38,006 nucleotides of DNA. Origin: Acidimicrobiaceae bacterium (GTDB taxonomy: Bacteria > Actinomycetota > Acidimicrobiia > Acidimicrobiales > UBA8592). The notes under the pieces were generated by a model. It was given only the letters and a program-made list of their open reading frames with translations. It had not been told where the DNA came from and made no database searches. The position numbers were made by a program, and so were the translations under genes. Positions 8,399-16,148 of this stretch are shown here, piece after piece. Each line of letters starts with the position of its first letter. Positions within the stretch are counted from its first letter, which is position 1. The stretch spans positions 10,233 through 48,238 of the forward strand of contig PAZD01000015.1 of assembly GCA_002715405.1 (NCBI GenBank), written 5' to 3'.

Positions 8399-8769
8399 CC
8401 ATACTTCTAACAATTCGTGAACTACATATAGTATTTGCGCTATTTGTTATAGGTATCAACGCGCTGGCAGCTGTGCTCGCTTTTGGAGTTCATAGAACGA
8501 ATAAACAAGGTGGGCGCTTATTCTGGATATTTATTGCCGTGGCGCAGACAACGGTTTTTGTTCAAGCGATTCTTGGAGCTGTATTACAATCCAATGAGAA
8601 TTTGGCCCCAAGAGATTTCCACTACCTATACGGGTTTTCGATGATTGTGTTTATCGCTCTGTTATATGGATATAGATTGCAAGTCGGAGAGAGGCGTTAT
8701 CTTCTCTATGGTTTTGGGAGCCTATTTATTATGGGATTAGGTATTAGGGCTTTTTTTATTGGTGTTTAA
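8395..8769 (+). CDS. Small four-helix integral membrane protein, function unknown
   Basis: I do not recognise the family with certainty. The 124 residues contain four hydrophobic stretches, roughly 8-30, 42-63, 76-94 and 102-122, with short charged loops (HRTNKQGG, YRLQVGERR). Histidines sit at the first segment (RELHIVFALFVIG) and at the start of the third (RDFHYLYGF), an arrangement compatible with, but not proof of, haem or quinone binding. The GTG start overlaps the stop of the mhuD-like gene, so the two are almost certainly translated together. A role in haem handling is an inference from that pairing only. Confidence 0.8.
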   Translation: MTILLTIRELHIVFALFVIGINALAAVLAFGVHRTNKQGGRLFWIFIAVAQTTVFVQAILGAVLQSNENLAPRDFHYLYGFSMIVFIALLYGYRLQVGERRYLLYGFGSLFIMGLGIRAFFIGV

Positions 8770-8818
8770 TCCGGAATAAAATGAGAATCGGCTTTTAGGT
8801 TCTGATTTCCTTGTTTAA

Positions 8819-9850
8819 TTGGCAGACTTAAACGTGGAAAAATTTGCTCTCGTAACAGGGGGAATGGGTTATATCGGTAGTCATACCTCCGTAGCGTTAA
8901 TCGAGGCTGGATATCAAGTTGTGGTTCTAGACAATCTTGATAACTCCTCAGAAAAAGTTCTCACAGGTATCGAAAGTATTACCGGTCAGACTCCACACTT
9001 CGCCCATACTGATCTTCGAGATGTCGACGCTGTTTTAGAAGTCTTTAACGAGTACCCCATTACCTCGGTTATACATACCGCCGGACTTAAATCTGTTGAA
9101 GAGTCTGTAACTAATCCTTCGAAATACTATGAAAATAATATTGGCTCGACCATCACGCTTGTTAAAGCTATGCAGACCGCCGGAGTATCAACTTTGGTTT
9201 TTTCATCTTCTGCAACCGTTTACTCGTCTTCGTCTAAACCTCCATTTGATGAGAATGCTAAGACGTTCCCCACAAACCCCTATGGAATGTCGAAATATAT
9301 TATTGAACAGATAATGGCCGATATGGCACTTGCTGATAGTAAATGGAGATTAGGGATTCTAAGATATTTCAATCCCGTAGGGGCGCATCCAAGCGGCAAG
9401 ATAGGTGAAAGCCCATCTGGGGTCCCGAACAACCTAATGCCCTATCTAATGCAAGTTGCTATTGGAAAACTTGAAAAGCTGCCAATATATGGGGATGACT
9501 ATGAAACACCTGATGGTACCTGCATTAGGGACTATGTCCACGTCGTTGATTTAGCGCGCGGTCATCTTGCTGCCCTCGAATTCCTAGAAAACAAAAATGG
9601 CGTACATTTTTGGAACCTAGGGACCGGTAAGGGGACCTCGGTCTTGGAACTAGTAAAGGAAGTAGAAAAAGTAATAGAGAAGCCTATACCTATAGAAATG
9701 AAACAGAGGCGAAAGGGAGATATCCCAATAGTATTCGCAGATGTTGCAAAGGCTTCTAGCCAGTTATCTTGGCAAGCTAAATACAGTATTGAAAAAATGT
9801 GTGCTGATCATTGGAAGTGGCAAAAACACTATTCAGATAGCCGCCAGTAA
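8819..9850 (+). CDS. galE: UDP-glucose 4-epimerase
   Basis: NAD-dependent interconversion of UDP-glucose and UDP-galactose, supplying sugars for cell-surface glycans. The extended SDR fold is clear: the glycine-rich NAD motif VTGGMGYIGSHT near the N-terminus, HTAGLKSVEESV, the catalytic SSSATVY serine, YGMSKYIIEQ (Tyr-x3-Lys), and the GalE-specific LRYFNPVGAHPSG and GTGKGTSVLELV. The 343-residue length is normal. The start is uncertain: a TTG at 8819 or a GTG at 8834, neither with a strong ribosome site. The 3' end meets the oppositely oriented oxidase gene with one base between stop codons. Confidence 0.93.
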   Translation: MADLNVEKFALVTGGMGYIGSHTSVALIEAGYQVVVLDNLDNSSEKVLTGIESITGQTPHFAHTDLRDVDAVLEVFNEYPITSVIHTAGLKSVEESVTNPSKYYENNIGSTITLVKAMQTAGVSTLVFSSSATVYSSSSKPPFDENAKTFPTNPYGMSKYIIEQIMADMALADSKWRLGILRYFNPVGAHPSGKIGESPSGVPNNLMPYLMQVAIGKLEKLPIYGDDYETPDGTCIRDYVHVVDLARGHLAALEFLENKNGVHFWNLGTGKGTSVLELVKEVEKVIEKPIPIEMKQRRKGDIPIVFADVAKASSQLSWQAKYSIEKMCADHWKWQKHYSDSRQ

Positions 9851-9851
9851 T

Positions 9852-11156
9852 TCAGTCAGAGGTTCTTAAGATCCGATCAAGATACGGGGTAGAGAAATGG
9901 CCGTCAGGGTCAAGTTCTTCCAGCACCGATTGGAAGTCATCCCATTGGGGATAGAGGTCTGCCAGCTCTCGACCACATAAGGTATGCACCTTTCCCCAAT
10001 GAGGTCGCCCTCCGAACTCATTCATAATATTTTCAACGAGCTGAAAGTATGGATTGAGGCGAGTTCCCCTATAGACGTGAACAGCGATATACCCTGAATC
10101 TCTTCCATAAGCAGGCGAAAGAGGAATATCATCAGCTCCTAGGACTCTTACTTCAATTGGGAATGTTATTGGGCGGTCTAATTGGTTGGTTACCTTACGC
10201 ACATACCCGAAAACTTCGAGAAGGTGGTCCAAGGGAACCGCATATTCCATTTCAACAAAACGTACCCGACGCTTCGAGCAAAATACTTTATAGCTTGGCC
10301 CAACGTACGAAATCTTTCGATCTCCAGAGAGTTGCTTCCTCAAAATTCTGTGGGCACGATGAGGGGCAATCTTTGCGTAGCGGTTAATAAGCTCAAAGCC
10401 CCCATTGGCGATGATCTCGTCACTTAGAAATGCTTTATAGGGGCTTCTGTAACTAGGTGTTTCTAAAGTTTTTGTATTTATCTTCAATGTACCAATTTCC
10501 GTATGGGGGAACCAAAAGAATTCTGTATGGTCTGCCCTTGTTATAGCTTCTCCGAAGAGTTCAAGGATCTGATCAATATTTGTTGTCTGTTCCGTTGCTC
10601 TTAGATTGAATGCAGAAACACACTGGAGGGTGACTTCAATAATGATTCCTAACGAACCGAGACTAACACGAGCAGCTCTGAAAATTCTCTGATTTTTCTC
10701 AGTTGAACATTCTAGAACTGCTCCATCGCCTGTGATGATCTTCAGTCCAATCACAGCTTCGCTAATTGAATGGTACCCCAAACCCGTTCCATGAGTACCA
10801 GTACTGATAGCCCCAGCAAGAGTCTGGTAATCAATATCGCCTAGATTTGGAAGAGCCAATCCGAGCAAGTCAAGTTGCTTGTTGAGGTTGAAGAGTCGAA
10901 TTCCAGCTCCAACGGTTACCTGCATGCGTTCCTGGTTCACGTGGGTAATTGAGCTGAAATTACCCACATCGATCATTATTCCATCTGTCGGACAGAGTGG
11001 GCTAAAACTATGGCCTGCTCCTACTGCTCTAACCTTCTTTCGTTCGGCTACACCAAGGCATACGAGGGCAGCAACTTCGTCTGAAGTATTAGGGGTCTTG
11101 AACTGGTCGGGTGAGCACTTTTGGTTTCTTCCCCAATTTCTCCATTTATCTGACAT
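9852..11156 (-). CDS. FAD-linked sugar-lactone/alditol oxidase (ALO family)
   Basis: Flavin oxidase of the vanillyl-alcohol-oxidase superfamily, similar to L-gulono- or D-arabinono-1,4-lactone oxidase. The PCMH-type FAD domain shows VRAVGAGHSFSPLC, where the His is the usual covalent flavin site, then ALPNLGDIDYQTLAGAISTGTHGTG. The C-terminal ALO domain ends with HWGKVHTLCGRELADLYPQWDDF (an HWxK motif). Length 434 is typical. The true substrate cannot be read from sequence. It begins 26 bp after the PLP-enzyme gene on the same strand, so the two are probably an operon. Confidence 0.88.
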   Translation of the reverse strand: MSDKWRNWGRNQKCSPDQFKTPNTSDEVAALVCLGVAERKKVRAVGAGHSFSPLCPTDGIMIDVGNFSSITHVNQERMQVTVGAGIRLFNLNKQLDLLGLALPNLGDIDYQTLAGAISTGTHGTGLGYHSISEAVIGLKIITGDGAVLECSTEKNQRIFRAARVSLGSLGIIIEVTLQCVSAFNLRATEQTTNIDQILELFGEAITRADHTEFFWFPHTEIGTLKINTKTLETPSYRSPYKAFLSDEIIANGGFELINRYAKIAPHRAHRILRKQLSGDRKISYVGPSYKVFCSKRRVRFVEMEYAVPLDHLLEVFGYVRKVTNQLDRPITFPIEVRVLGADDIPLSPAYGRDSGYIAVHVYRGTRLNPYFQLVENIMNEFGGRPHWGKVHTLCGRELADLYPQWDDFQSVLEELDPDGHFSTPYLDRILRTSD

Positions 11157-11182
11157 AGTAATATCTTTGACTCATCGTATTC

Positions 11183-12199
11183 TCACCAGCCCTTTAGGTC
11201 TATAACCCATTCTTCGACTAGCCGCTCATCTTCAAAAGCGAGCATCCTTGAGTGCTTAGCGATTGTTGGGTCAACATGTGCCGGTAGTAGGGGAACTAAG
11301 TCTCCTATCTTCCAAGTTACTTTTGATTGCCCTTCGGGAGGATATAGGGTCGTATGCTCATCAGAACAGAAGCCTACGACTCCACCTGAAACAGAGGGGT
11401 TTCCATGGTCCATTCCAAGGGCCTTTATCCCAGCATCTACAACAGCCCAACTTTTATCTGGAGCGATGGAGATAACCCTCGACATGACGGTCAAACATTG
11501 TGAAAAGGGCAAATCTAATTTTGCATATTCTGTGTCCATAAAAAGATATGATCCCGCTTGAATTTCTGTCGCCCAAATATTTATGTCGAATGTTCCTGTG
11601 CCTCCTGCTGAAATTATCTGCCCCCCTACGTCTTTGTGGGCCAGCATGAGAAGCGCCATCGCACTTTTCACCTCTTCGGCCTGCGTGGAGCGATTCTTAA
11701 CCATCATAAGATGACCCTCATAGCCCATAACCCCGCGAATGTTTAGGCCTTTATTCCTTGCGTATTCCCCTAAGTTCCCGGCTTCAGGGACAGCACATCC
11801 ACATCGTCTGAGCCCAACGTTTACATCAATGAGGATGTTAGATACTCCACCACTGGCAACTGCGTCAATAGTTTCTTTGGAATCGACAGCGACCGTCACA
11901 TTCGCACCATTTTCTGCAATTGTGCTTAGACGCTTAGTATCAAGCACTTCGTTGGCTAGCAGGAGGTCGTCAGAAAGCCCAGCTGCGGCCATGCCTTCCA
12001 TTTCTTTGATGGTTGCACAACAGAAAGCAATGTGACCTGCTTTGTGAAGTCGTTTCGCCACGGACGTTGATTTAAAAGCCTTTACATGTGGCCGCAAAGA
12101 AACACCAGGTAAAGCCTCGGACATTCTCGACAGGTTTGATTCGAATGTCGGTAAATCGACTTTAAGATATGGTGTTGTCTGATTTTCCATGTCATGCAC
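11183..12199 (-). CDS. D-threonine aldolase/D-serine dehydratase-like PLP enzyme (alanine racemase N-terminal fold)
   Basis: Fold-type III pyridoxal-phosphate enzyme probably acting on D-beta-hydroxy amino acids. Lys40 in LRPHVKAFKS is the expected PLP Schiff-base lysine. IDVNVGLRRCGC, a GGTGTFDI phosphate loop and the C-terminal metal-site region LLPAHVDPT (His and Asp) match the DSD1-like family, with length 338. The GTG start is preceded at six bases by TAATGT, a leaderless pattern, which fits better than the later ATG. First gene of a two-gene unit with the ALO oxidase. Whether it is an aldolase or a dehydratase is open. Confidence 0.85.
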   Translation of the reverse strand: MHDMENQTTPYLKVDLPTFESNLSRMSEALPGVSLRPHVKAFKSTSVAKRLHKAGHIAFCCATIKEMEGMAAAGLSDDLLLANEVLDTKRLSTIAENGANVTVAVDSKETIDAVASGGVSNILIDVNVGLRRCGCAVPEAGNLGEYARNKGLNIRGVMGYEGHLMMVKNRSTQAEEVKSAMALLMLAHKDVGGQIISAGGTGTFDINIWATEIQAGSYLFMDTEYAKLDLPFSQCLTVMSRVISIAPDKSWAVVDAGIKALGMDHGNPSVSGGVVGFCSDEHTTLYPPEGQSKVTWKIGDLVPLLPAHVDPTIAKHSRMLAFEDERLVEEWVIDLKGW

Positions 12200-12205
12200 A
12201 GGCCC

Positions 12206-12211
12206 ACATTA
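12206..12211 (-). promoter_or_regulatory. Putative -10 element of the D-threonine aldolase-like gene
   Basis: TAATGT on the reverse strand, six bases (GGGCCT) before the GTG start; no Shine-Dalgarno. Confidence 0.5.
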
Positions 12212-12277
12212 CAGTCACGATCACTTAGGTGCATGATCTCTTGCCTTTTGAAACCACTTTTCAGAGAATGAGGAATC

Positions 12278-12297
12278 AACCAAATTAAGAGTTGGTT
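12278..12297 (-). terminator. Weak hairpin just after pckA
   Basis: AACCAA and TTGGTT pair around an eight-base loop immediately downstream of the pckA stop. There is no clear T-run on the reverse strand, so termination is only a possibility. Confidence 0.25.
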
Positions 12298-13968
12298 TTA
12301 CATAACCTCGTTAATGCCAAGACTAGCGAATTCACTCTCAAGGTAATTCGCCCGAAACATATCGCGTAGTTCCGTTGCTTGCTTATCGTATGCATCAACA
12401 TCGTCCCAAGTCTCTCTGGGATTTAGAACCTCGTCAGGGACATTGGGACAACTAGTAGGCATACGTAATTTTAGAATGGGCTGAATTTCAAATTCGGCAT
12501 CGTCAAAAGCTCCATCCAGAGCAGAGTCTAAAAGAGCCCGAGTGTATTTCAGAGACATCCGTTTACCCGTTCCATATGGGCCCCCAGTCCATCCTGTATT
12601 AAGCAAAATGCAACGCGTATCATGTTCTTCCATCCGTTTTGCCAAAAGTTCAGCATATACATGGGGTTTCTGGGACATAAAAGGATCTCCAAAGCATGAA
12701 GAAAATGTTGCTTGAGGCTCAGTTACTCCGACCTCGGTTCCAGCCAATTTTGATGTGAAACCGGTTACAAAATGGTACATGACTTCCTCAGCATTGAGAA
12801 TGGAGACTGGAGGAAGGACGCCAAAAGCGTCAGCTGTCAGTAAAACAATGGTTTCCGGATGGGGCCCTTTTGCTCCTTCAGCTACGCCAGGATTGCAGGT
12901 AAGAGGATAAGCGAATCTTGTGTTTTCTGTCCGAGAACCATCACTCAGGTCAAATTCTTGAGGAAAAGTTTCTGCGATTCCTTTATGAGGTAACGGAGGG
13001 ACGTTCTCGATCAATGTTCCTTTCATGCTTAGCGCCGCAGCGATGACTGGTTCAGCCTCTTTATCAAGATCTATGAGTTTTGCGTAACATCCATCTTCGA
13101 AATTCGATACTCCGGAGTCTGTCCAAACATGTTCATCATCTCCAATCAGCAAACGGTTTGGGTCTGCGGAAAGAGTTGTTTTCCCAGTTCCAGAAAGACC
13201 GAAAAGGATAGCGCTATCGTCGTTATCACCCACATTTGCTGAGCAATGCATGGAAAGCTGTCCTTTAGAGGGAAGGACGTAGTTCATTACCGTAAACATT
13301 GTTTTCTTGTTTACACCACAATAATCAGCCGGACCCACAACAAGGGCTAGACGATTTTCAATATCCATAATGACAGCCCGTTTAGATTTGGTTCCGTCTC
13401 TCTCCGGATCTGCCAGAAAGGAAGGTACGTTTAGGATGGTCCAACCTGCCGACGCACGGTCGGCGTCATCACGGACATTTTTGGGAAACATAATGTTGCA
13501 GAAATATGCGTGAGTGGCGTATTCCCCGATGAAACGGTAAGGCTCGGCGAATTCTGGATCCCATCCACAGAATACATCTGTGACATAAAGAGTTGATTTC
13601 TTTTGGTTAAGGTGTTCCACCACTCTAGGAAGCAGCTCGTCAAAATCTTCTGGAGAGAACTTTGCGAAGCCATCTTTCCACCAGACAGTATCAATAACAC
13701 TCTCTCTGGCAACTGCAAAGGTATCGGTTACTGGTCTTCCAGTGCATGATGGATCCGTGAAATATACCAGTGGTCCATCTACCCCTAAAGCCGTTTGGTA
13801 GGCTTTTTGTTGATTCCTATCTCCGTCGGGGTCAACCCTCCCTCGGTCATTTTCAATCGCGGCATGGAATAGATCATCTTGACTTAGTCCATACTCCAGG
13901 GAGACGGTATCTAACCCAAACTGTTTACGCAGTTCAGATGATAGGTCACGGTGGGGGTTGTAATTCAT
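12298..13968 (-). CDS. pckA: Phosphoenolpyruvate carboxykinase (ATP)
   Basis: Converts oxaloacetate plus ATP to PEP, CO2 and ADP, the first step of gluconeogenesis. The ATP-dependent family is identified by GLSGTGKTTLS (257-267, kinase-1a), IGDDEHVWTDSGVSNFEDGCYAK (kinase-2 and following), NKKTMFTVMNYVLP and TGWTGGPYGTGKRM. At 556 residues it is slightly longer than E. coli PckA (540). The N-terminal substrate loop is altered: TGRPVTDTFAV stands where most members have TGRSPKDKF, though the Arg is kept. GGAGGAAACAC lies just before the ATG, a strong Shine-Dalgarno. The cold-shock-like gene sits 34 bp upstream on the same strand. Many actinobacteria use the GTP enzyme instead. Confidence 0.95.
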   Translation of the reverse strand: MNYNPHRDLSSELRKQFGLDTVSLEYGLSQDDLFHAAIENDRGRVDPDGDRNQQKAYQTALGVDGPLVYFTDPSCTGRPVTDTFAVARESVIDTVWWKDGFAKFSPEDFDELLPRVVEHLNQKKSTLYVTDVFCGWDPEFAEPYRFIGEYATHAYFCNIMFPKNVRDDADRASAGWTILNVPSFLADPERDGTKSKRAVIMDIENRLALVVGPADYCGVNKKTMFTVMNYVLPSKGQLSMHCSANVGDNDDSAILFGLSGTGKTTLSADPNRLLIGDDEHVWTDSGVSNFEDGCYAKLIDLDKEAEPVIAAALSMKGTLIENVPPLPHKGIAETFPQEFDLSDGSRTENTRFAYPLTCNPGVAEGAKGPHPETIVLLTADAFGVLPPVSILNAEEVMYHFVTGFTSKLAGTEVGVTEPQATFSSCFGDPFMSQKPHVYAELLAKRMEEHDTRCILLNTGWTGGPYGTGKRMSLKYTRALLDSALDGAFDDAEFEIQPILKLRMPTSCPNVPDEVLNPRETWDDVDAYDKQATELRDMFRANYLESEFASLGINEVM

Positions 13969-14002
13969 GTGTTTCCTCCGACAAAGATGTCGATTTCAAT
14001 TC

Positions 14003-14230
14003 CTATTGCAGAAAATCTGGAGTCCCCATATCAACCTCAGATCCAAGCCGTAAATTTGTTGCAAGGCCATTATCTTCAAGGTCAAAGATAACTCTTTGAC
14101 CTTGTCGCAGCATTCGAAAAACTGAGCCATCGAGAGCAGAAGGCGCTAATTCGTACTCAATAAAGTCTCTTTCAGACATCACAATCCCATCTTTTGTGTT
14201 CGGGTCATATGATTTGATTACTCCTTGCAC
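14003..14230 (-). CDS. Divergent cold-shock-domain-like OB-fold protein
   Basis: About 75 residues with the outline of a CspA-type domain: QGVIKSYDPNTKDGIV at the first strands, APSALDGSVFRMLRQGQRVIFDLEDNG (matching the family's SALEG-F-L-GQ-V-FE pattern) and ATNLRL at the end. The nucleic-acid motifs are not intact: RNP-1 (KGFGFI) reads KDGIVM and RNP-2 (VFVHF) reads EYELAP, so the stacking aromatics are missing. Two starts are possible, TTG at 14233 and GTG at 14230. AAGGAG lies six bases before the GTG, so I choose it. It precedes pckA by 34 bp. It may bind a different ligand or partner than RNA; function unknown. Confidence 0.7.
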   Translation of the reverse strand: MQGVIKSYDPNTKDGIVMSERDFIEYELAPSALDGSVFRMLRQGQRVIFDLEDNGLATNLRLGSEVDMGTPDFLQ

Positions 14231-14389
14231 CAAGCTCTCCTTGTCGGCCAGCTCTTTACCTTAACGAATTCCTCAACAATATACGATCACTCCTCCATGA
14301 GACGAACCATAGAGGCTTTCGATCTACAATCATGTTATTCCGAATCATGGGGTATTTTCGTGATTTCGCTGCAAGGGCCAACTTATGAG

Positions 14390-14395
14390 TAGTAT
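14390..14395 (+). promoter_or_regulatory. Putative -10 element of fakA
   Basis: TAGTAT eight bases before the GTG start. The 170-base gap upstream shows no other gene; in particular no rpmB. Confidence 0.4.
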
Positions 14396-14403
14396 CAAGT
14401 TTC

Positions 14404-16050
14404 GTGGATGACTTTCATCAATTCTCAGACAACGACATCAAAAAGGTCCTATTCGCATTTCGAGATGCTTTAACAGCCCACTGTGATGTATTAAACGCTT
14501 TGAATGTTTATCCTGTCCCTGATGGCGATACGGGCACCAATATGTCGCTGACCCTCATTTCTGTAACTGAGGAACTTGAAAAAGAGTCAGCAAAAAAAGG
14601 TGTATCCCAATGGAAGGCCATAAGTCATGGCAGTTTGATGGGGGCTAGAGGAAATTCAGGTGTGATCCTTTCACAAATACTTAGGTCCCTATCAGATAGT
14701 TTCTCAGTTGCAGAAGAAATTGATATGAAGGCTGTTTCCGAGGCGTTATCAGCTGCTTCAGAGGCGGCGTATGGATCGGTGATGAAACCAGTTGAAGGCA
14801 CCATTTTGACAGTTGCCAGAGAAGTAGCAGAACTAGCCACGGAAATTACTAAAGAAGATATGTCGATGGTGTCGTTCCTTGAAAAAATTGTTGAAGAAGG
14901 AAAGGCTTCACTTGAAAGAACCCCAGAGCTATTGCCTGTCTTGAAGGAAGCGGGTGTTGTCGATGCGGGTGGAGCAGGATACCTTTTGCTGCTCTCTTCG
15001 TTTCTACATGTTGCAGATAGTCGCCCTATTCCTGCACCGGCTGAAGTACCAACAGACTTAAATGTGCAAGACAACATGGCTAACATAGGCCTTACTGAAG
15101 TAGGCGAGCTACGTTACGAAGTGATGTTTTTCCTTGAAGCTGCCGATAAAAACATAGACAAATTTAAGGAAGAATGGGCAACGCTTGGCGATTCAATAGT
15201 CGTTGTAGGGGGAGATAGCCTCTATAACTGCCATATCCATACTGATGACATCGGTGGAGCTATCGAAGCAGGGATTAAACAAGGCAAGCCAAACACTATA
15301 CGAGTGACTGACCTTCACGAAGAATTGGGCAACCACGAAGAGTCGATTGAGATAGGGGGGGAGAGCTCAATCACTATCACTGATGATAAGGAATCTGTCA
15401 CAGCAGTCGTTGCTGTAGTAGTTGGGAAAGGTATCCATGCGATCTTCGACTCCCTAGGGGTCCATGCCGTAGTACGAGGTGGTCAATCTATGAATCCATC
15501 GGTGCGTGACCTCGTTCAAGCTGTTGAATCTATTTCTGCTGACCATGTGATCATTCTTCCGAATAACAAAAATATTATTCCGGTCTCAGAACAAGTTGAC
15601 TCACAAGTAGAAAAAAGAGTTGCAGTTATCCCGACGCGAAGTATTCCAGAAGGGTTCGCTTCGTTGTTGGCATTTGATCCAAGGGCAGATGCTGAGAGTA
15701 ATGTGGAGCCAATGACTGCTGCTGCGGGGCAAGTATTGCCCGGAGAAATCACCCGAGCGGTCCGCGATAGTGAAACTTCAGCGGGAAAAGTTAAAGAAGG
15801 AGATTGGATAGGACTTGATCGGAATGGAGTCTGTGTAATAGCTGATTCTGTCTCTGAAGCTTCTATCGGATTACTAGACGGACTAATAGGCTCAGATCAT
15901 GAACTAGTGACCGTTATTGCGGGCGAAGGTAGTAATGATGACTCGACAATTGGAATATCTGAGTGGTTGCAGGATAAAAAACCACATGTAGAAGTAGAAA
16001 TACATGATGGTGGTCAACCCCTGTATCCGTATTATTTCGGAGTTGAGTAG
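14404..16050 (+). CDS. fakA: DAK2/DegV-type fatty acid kinase subunit FakA (YloV)
   Basis: ATP-binding kinase that, with a FakB lipid carrier, makes acyl-phosphate from exogenous fatty acids. The N-terminal DhaL domain has LNVYPVPDGDTGTNMSLT, the Mg-ADP Asp cluster, then SHGSLMGARGNSGVILSQ and VDAGGAGYLLLL. The middle (ELRYEVMFFLE, VVVGGDSLYNCHIHTDD) and the C-terminal DegV-like part (GGQSMNPSVRDLV, ILPNNKNIIPVSEQV) complete the FakA architecture in 548 residues. No fakB is visible in the window. It starts with GTG and heads the block followed by recG, the usual yloV-recG order. It could feed PlsX/ACP-dependent phospholipid synthesis encoded 7 kb downstream. Confidence 0.92.
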   Translation: MDDFHQFSDNDIKKVLFAFRDALTAHCDVLNALNVYPVPDGDTGTNMSLTLISVTEELEKESAKKGVSQWKAISHGSLMGARGNSGVILSQILRSLSDSFSVAEEIDMKAVSEALSAASEAAYGSVMKPVEGTILTVAREVAELATEITKEDMSMVSFLEKIVEEGKASLERTPELLPVLKEAGVVDAGGAGYLLLLSSFLHVADSRPIPAPAEVPTDLNVQDNMANIGLTEVGELRYEVMFFLEAADKNIDKFKEEWATLGDSIVVVGGDSLYNCHIHTDDIGGAIEAGIKQGKPNTIRVTDLHEELGNHEESIEIGGESSITITDDKESVTAVVAVVVGKGIHAIFDSLGVHAVVRGGQSMNPSVRDLVQAVESISADHVIILPNNKNIIPVSEQVDSQVEKRVAVIPTRSIPEGFASLLAFDPRADAESNVEPMTAAAGQVLPGEITRAVRDSETSAGKVKEGDWIGLDRNGVCVIADSVSEASIGLLDGLIGSDHELVTVIAGEGSNDDSTIGISEWLQDKKPHVEVEIHDGGQPLYPYYFGVE

Positions 16051-16148
16051 CATAGATTACTTAAATTGCTCTAAGAGCGACTGCATAGCTGACTACTCAT
16101 TTTCGGTAATTTCGTTCATTTGCCTTCAAGATCGGCTAAACCAAGAAC

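Noticed and set aside
14625..15086. Reverse-strand open frame of 153 codons opposite fakA
   Set aside because: Antisense shadow of the DhaL domain; low-complexity Ser/Thr/Ala composition and no ribosome site.
16072..16082. GCTC-TAA-GAGC mini-hairpin between fakA and recG as a terminator
   Set aside because: Only four base pairs and no T-run; too small to support.
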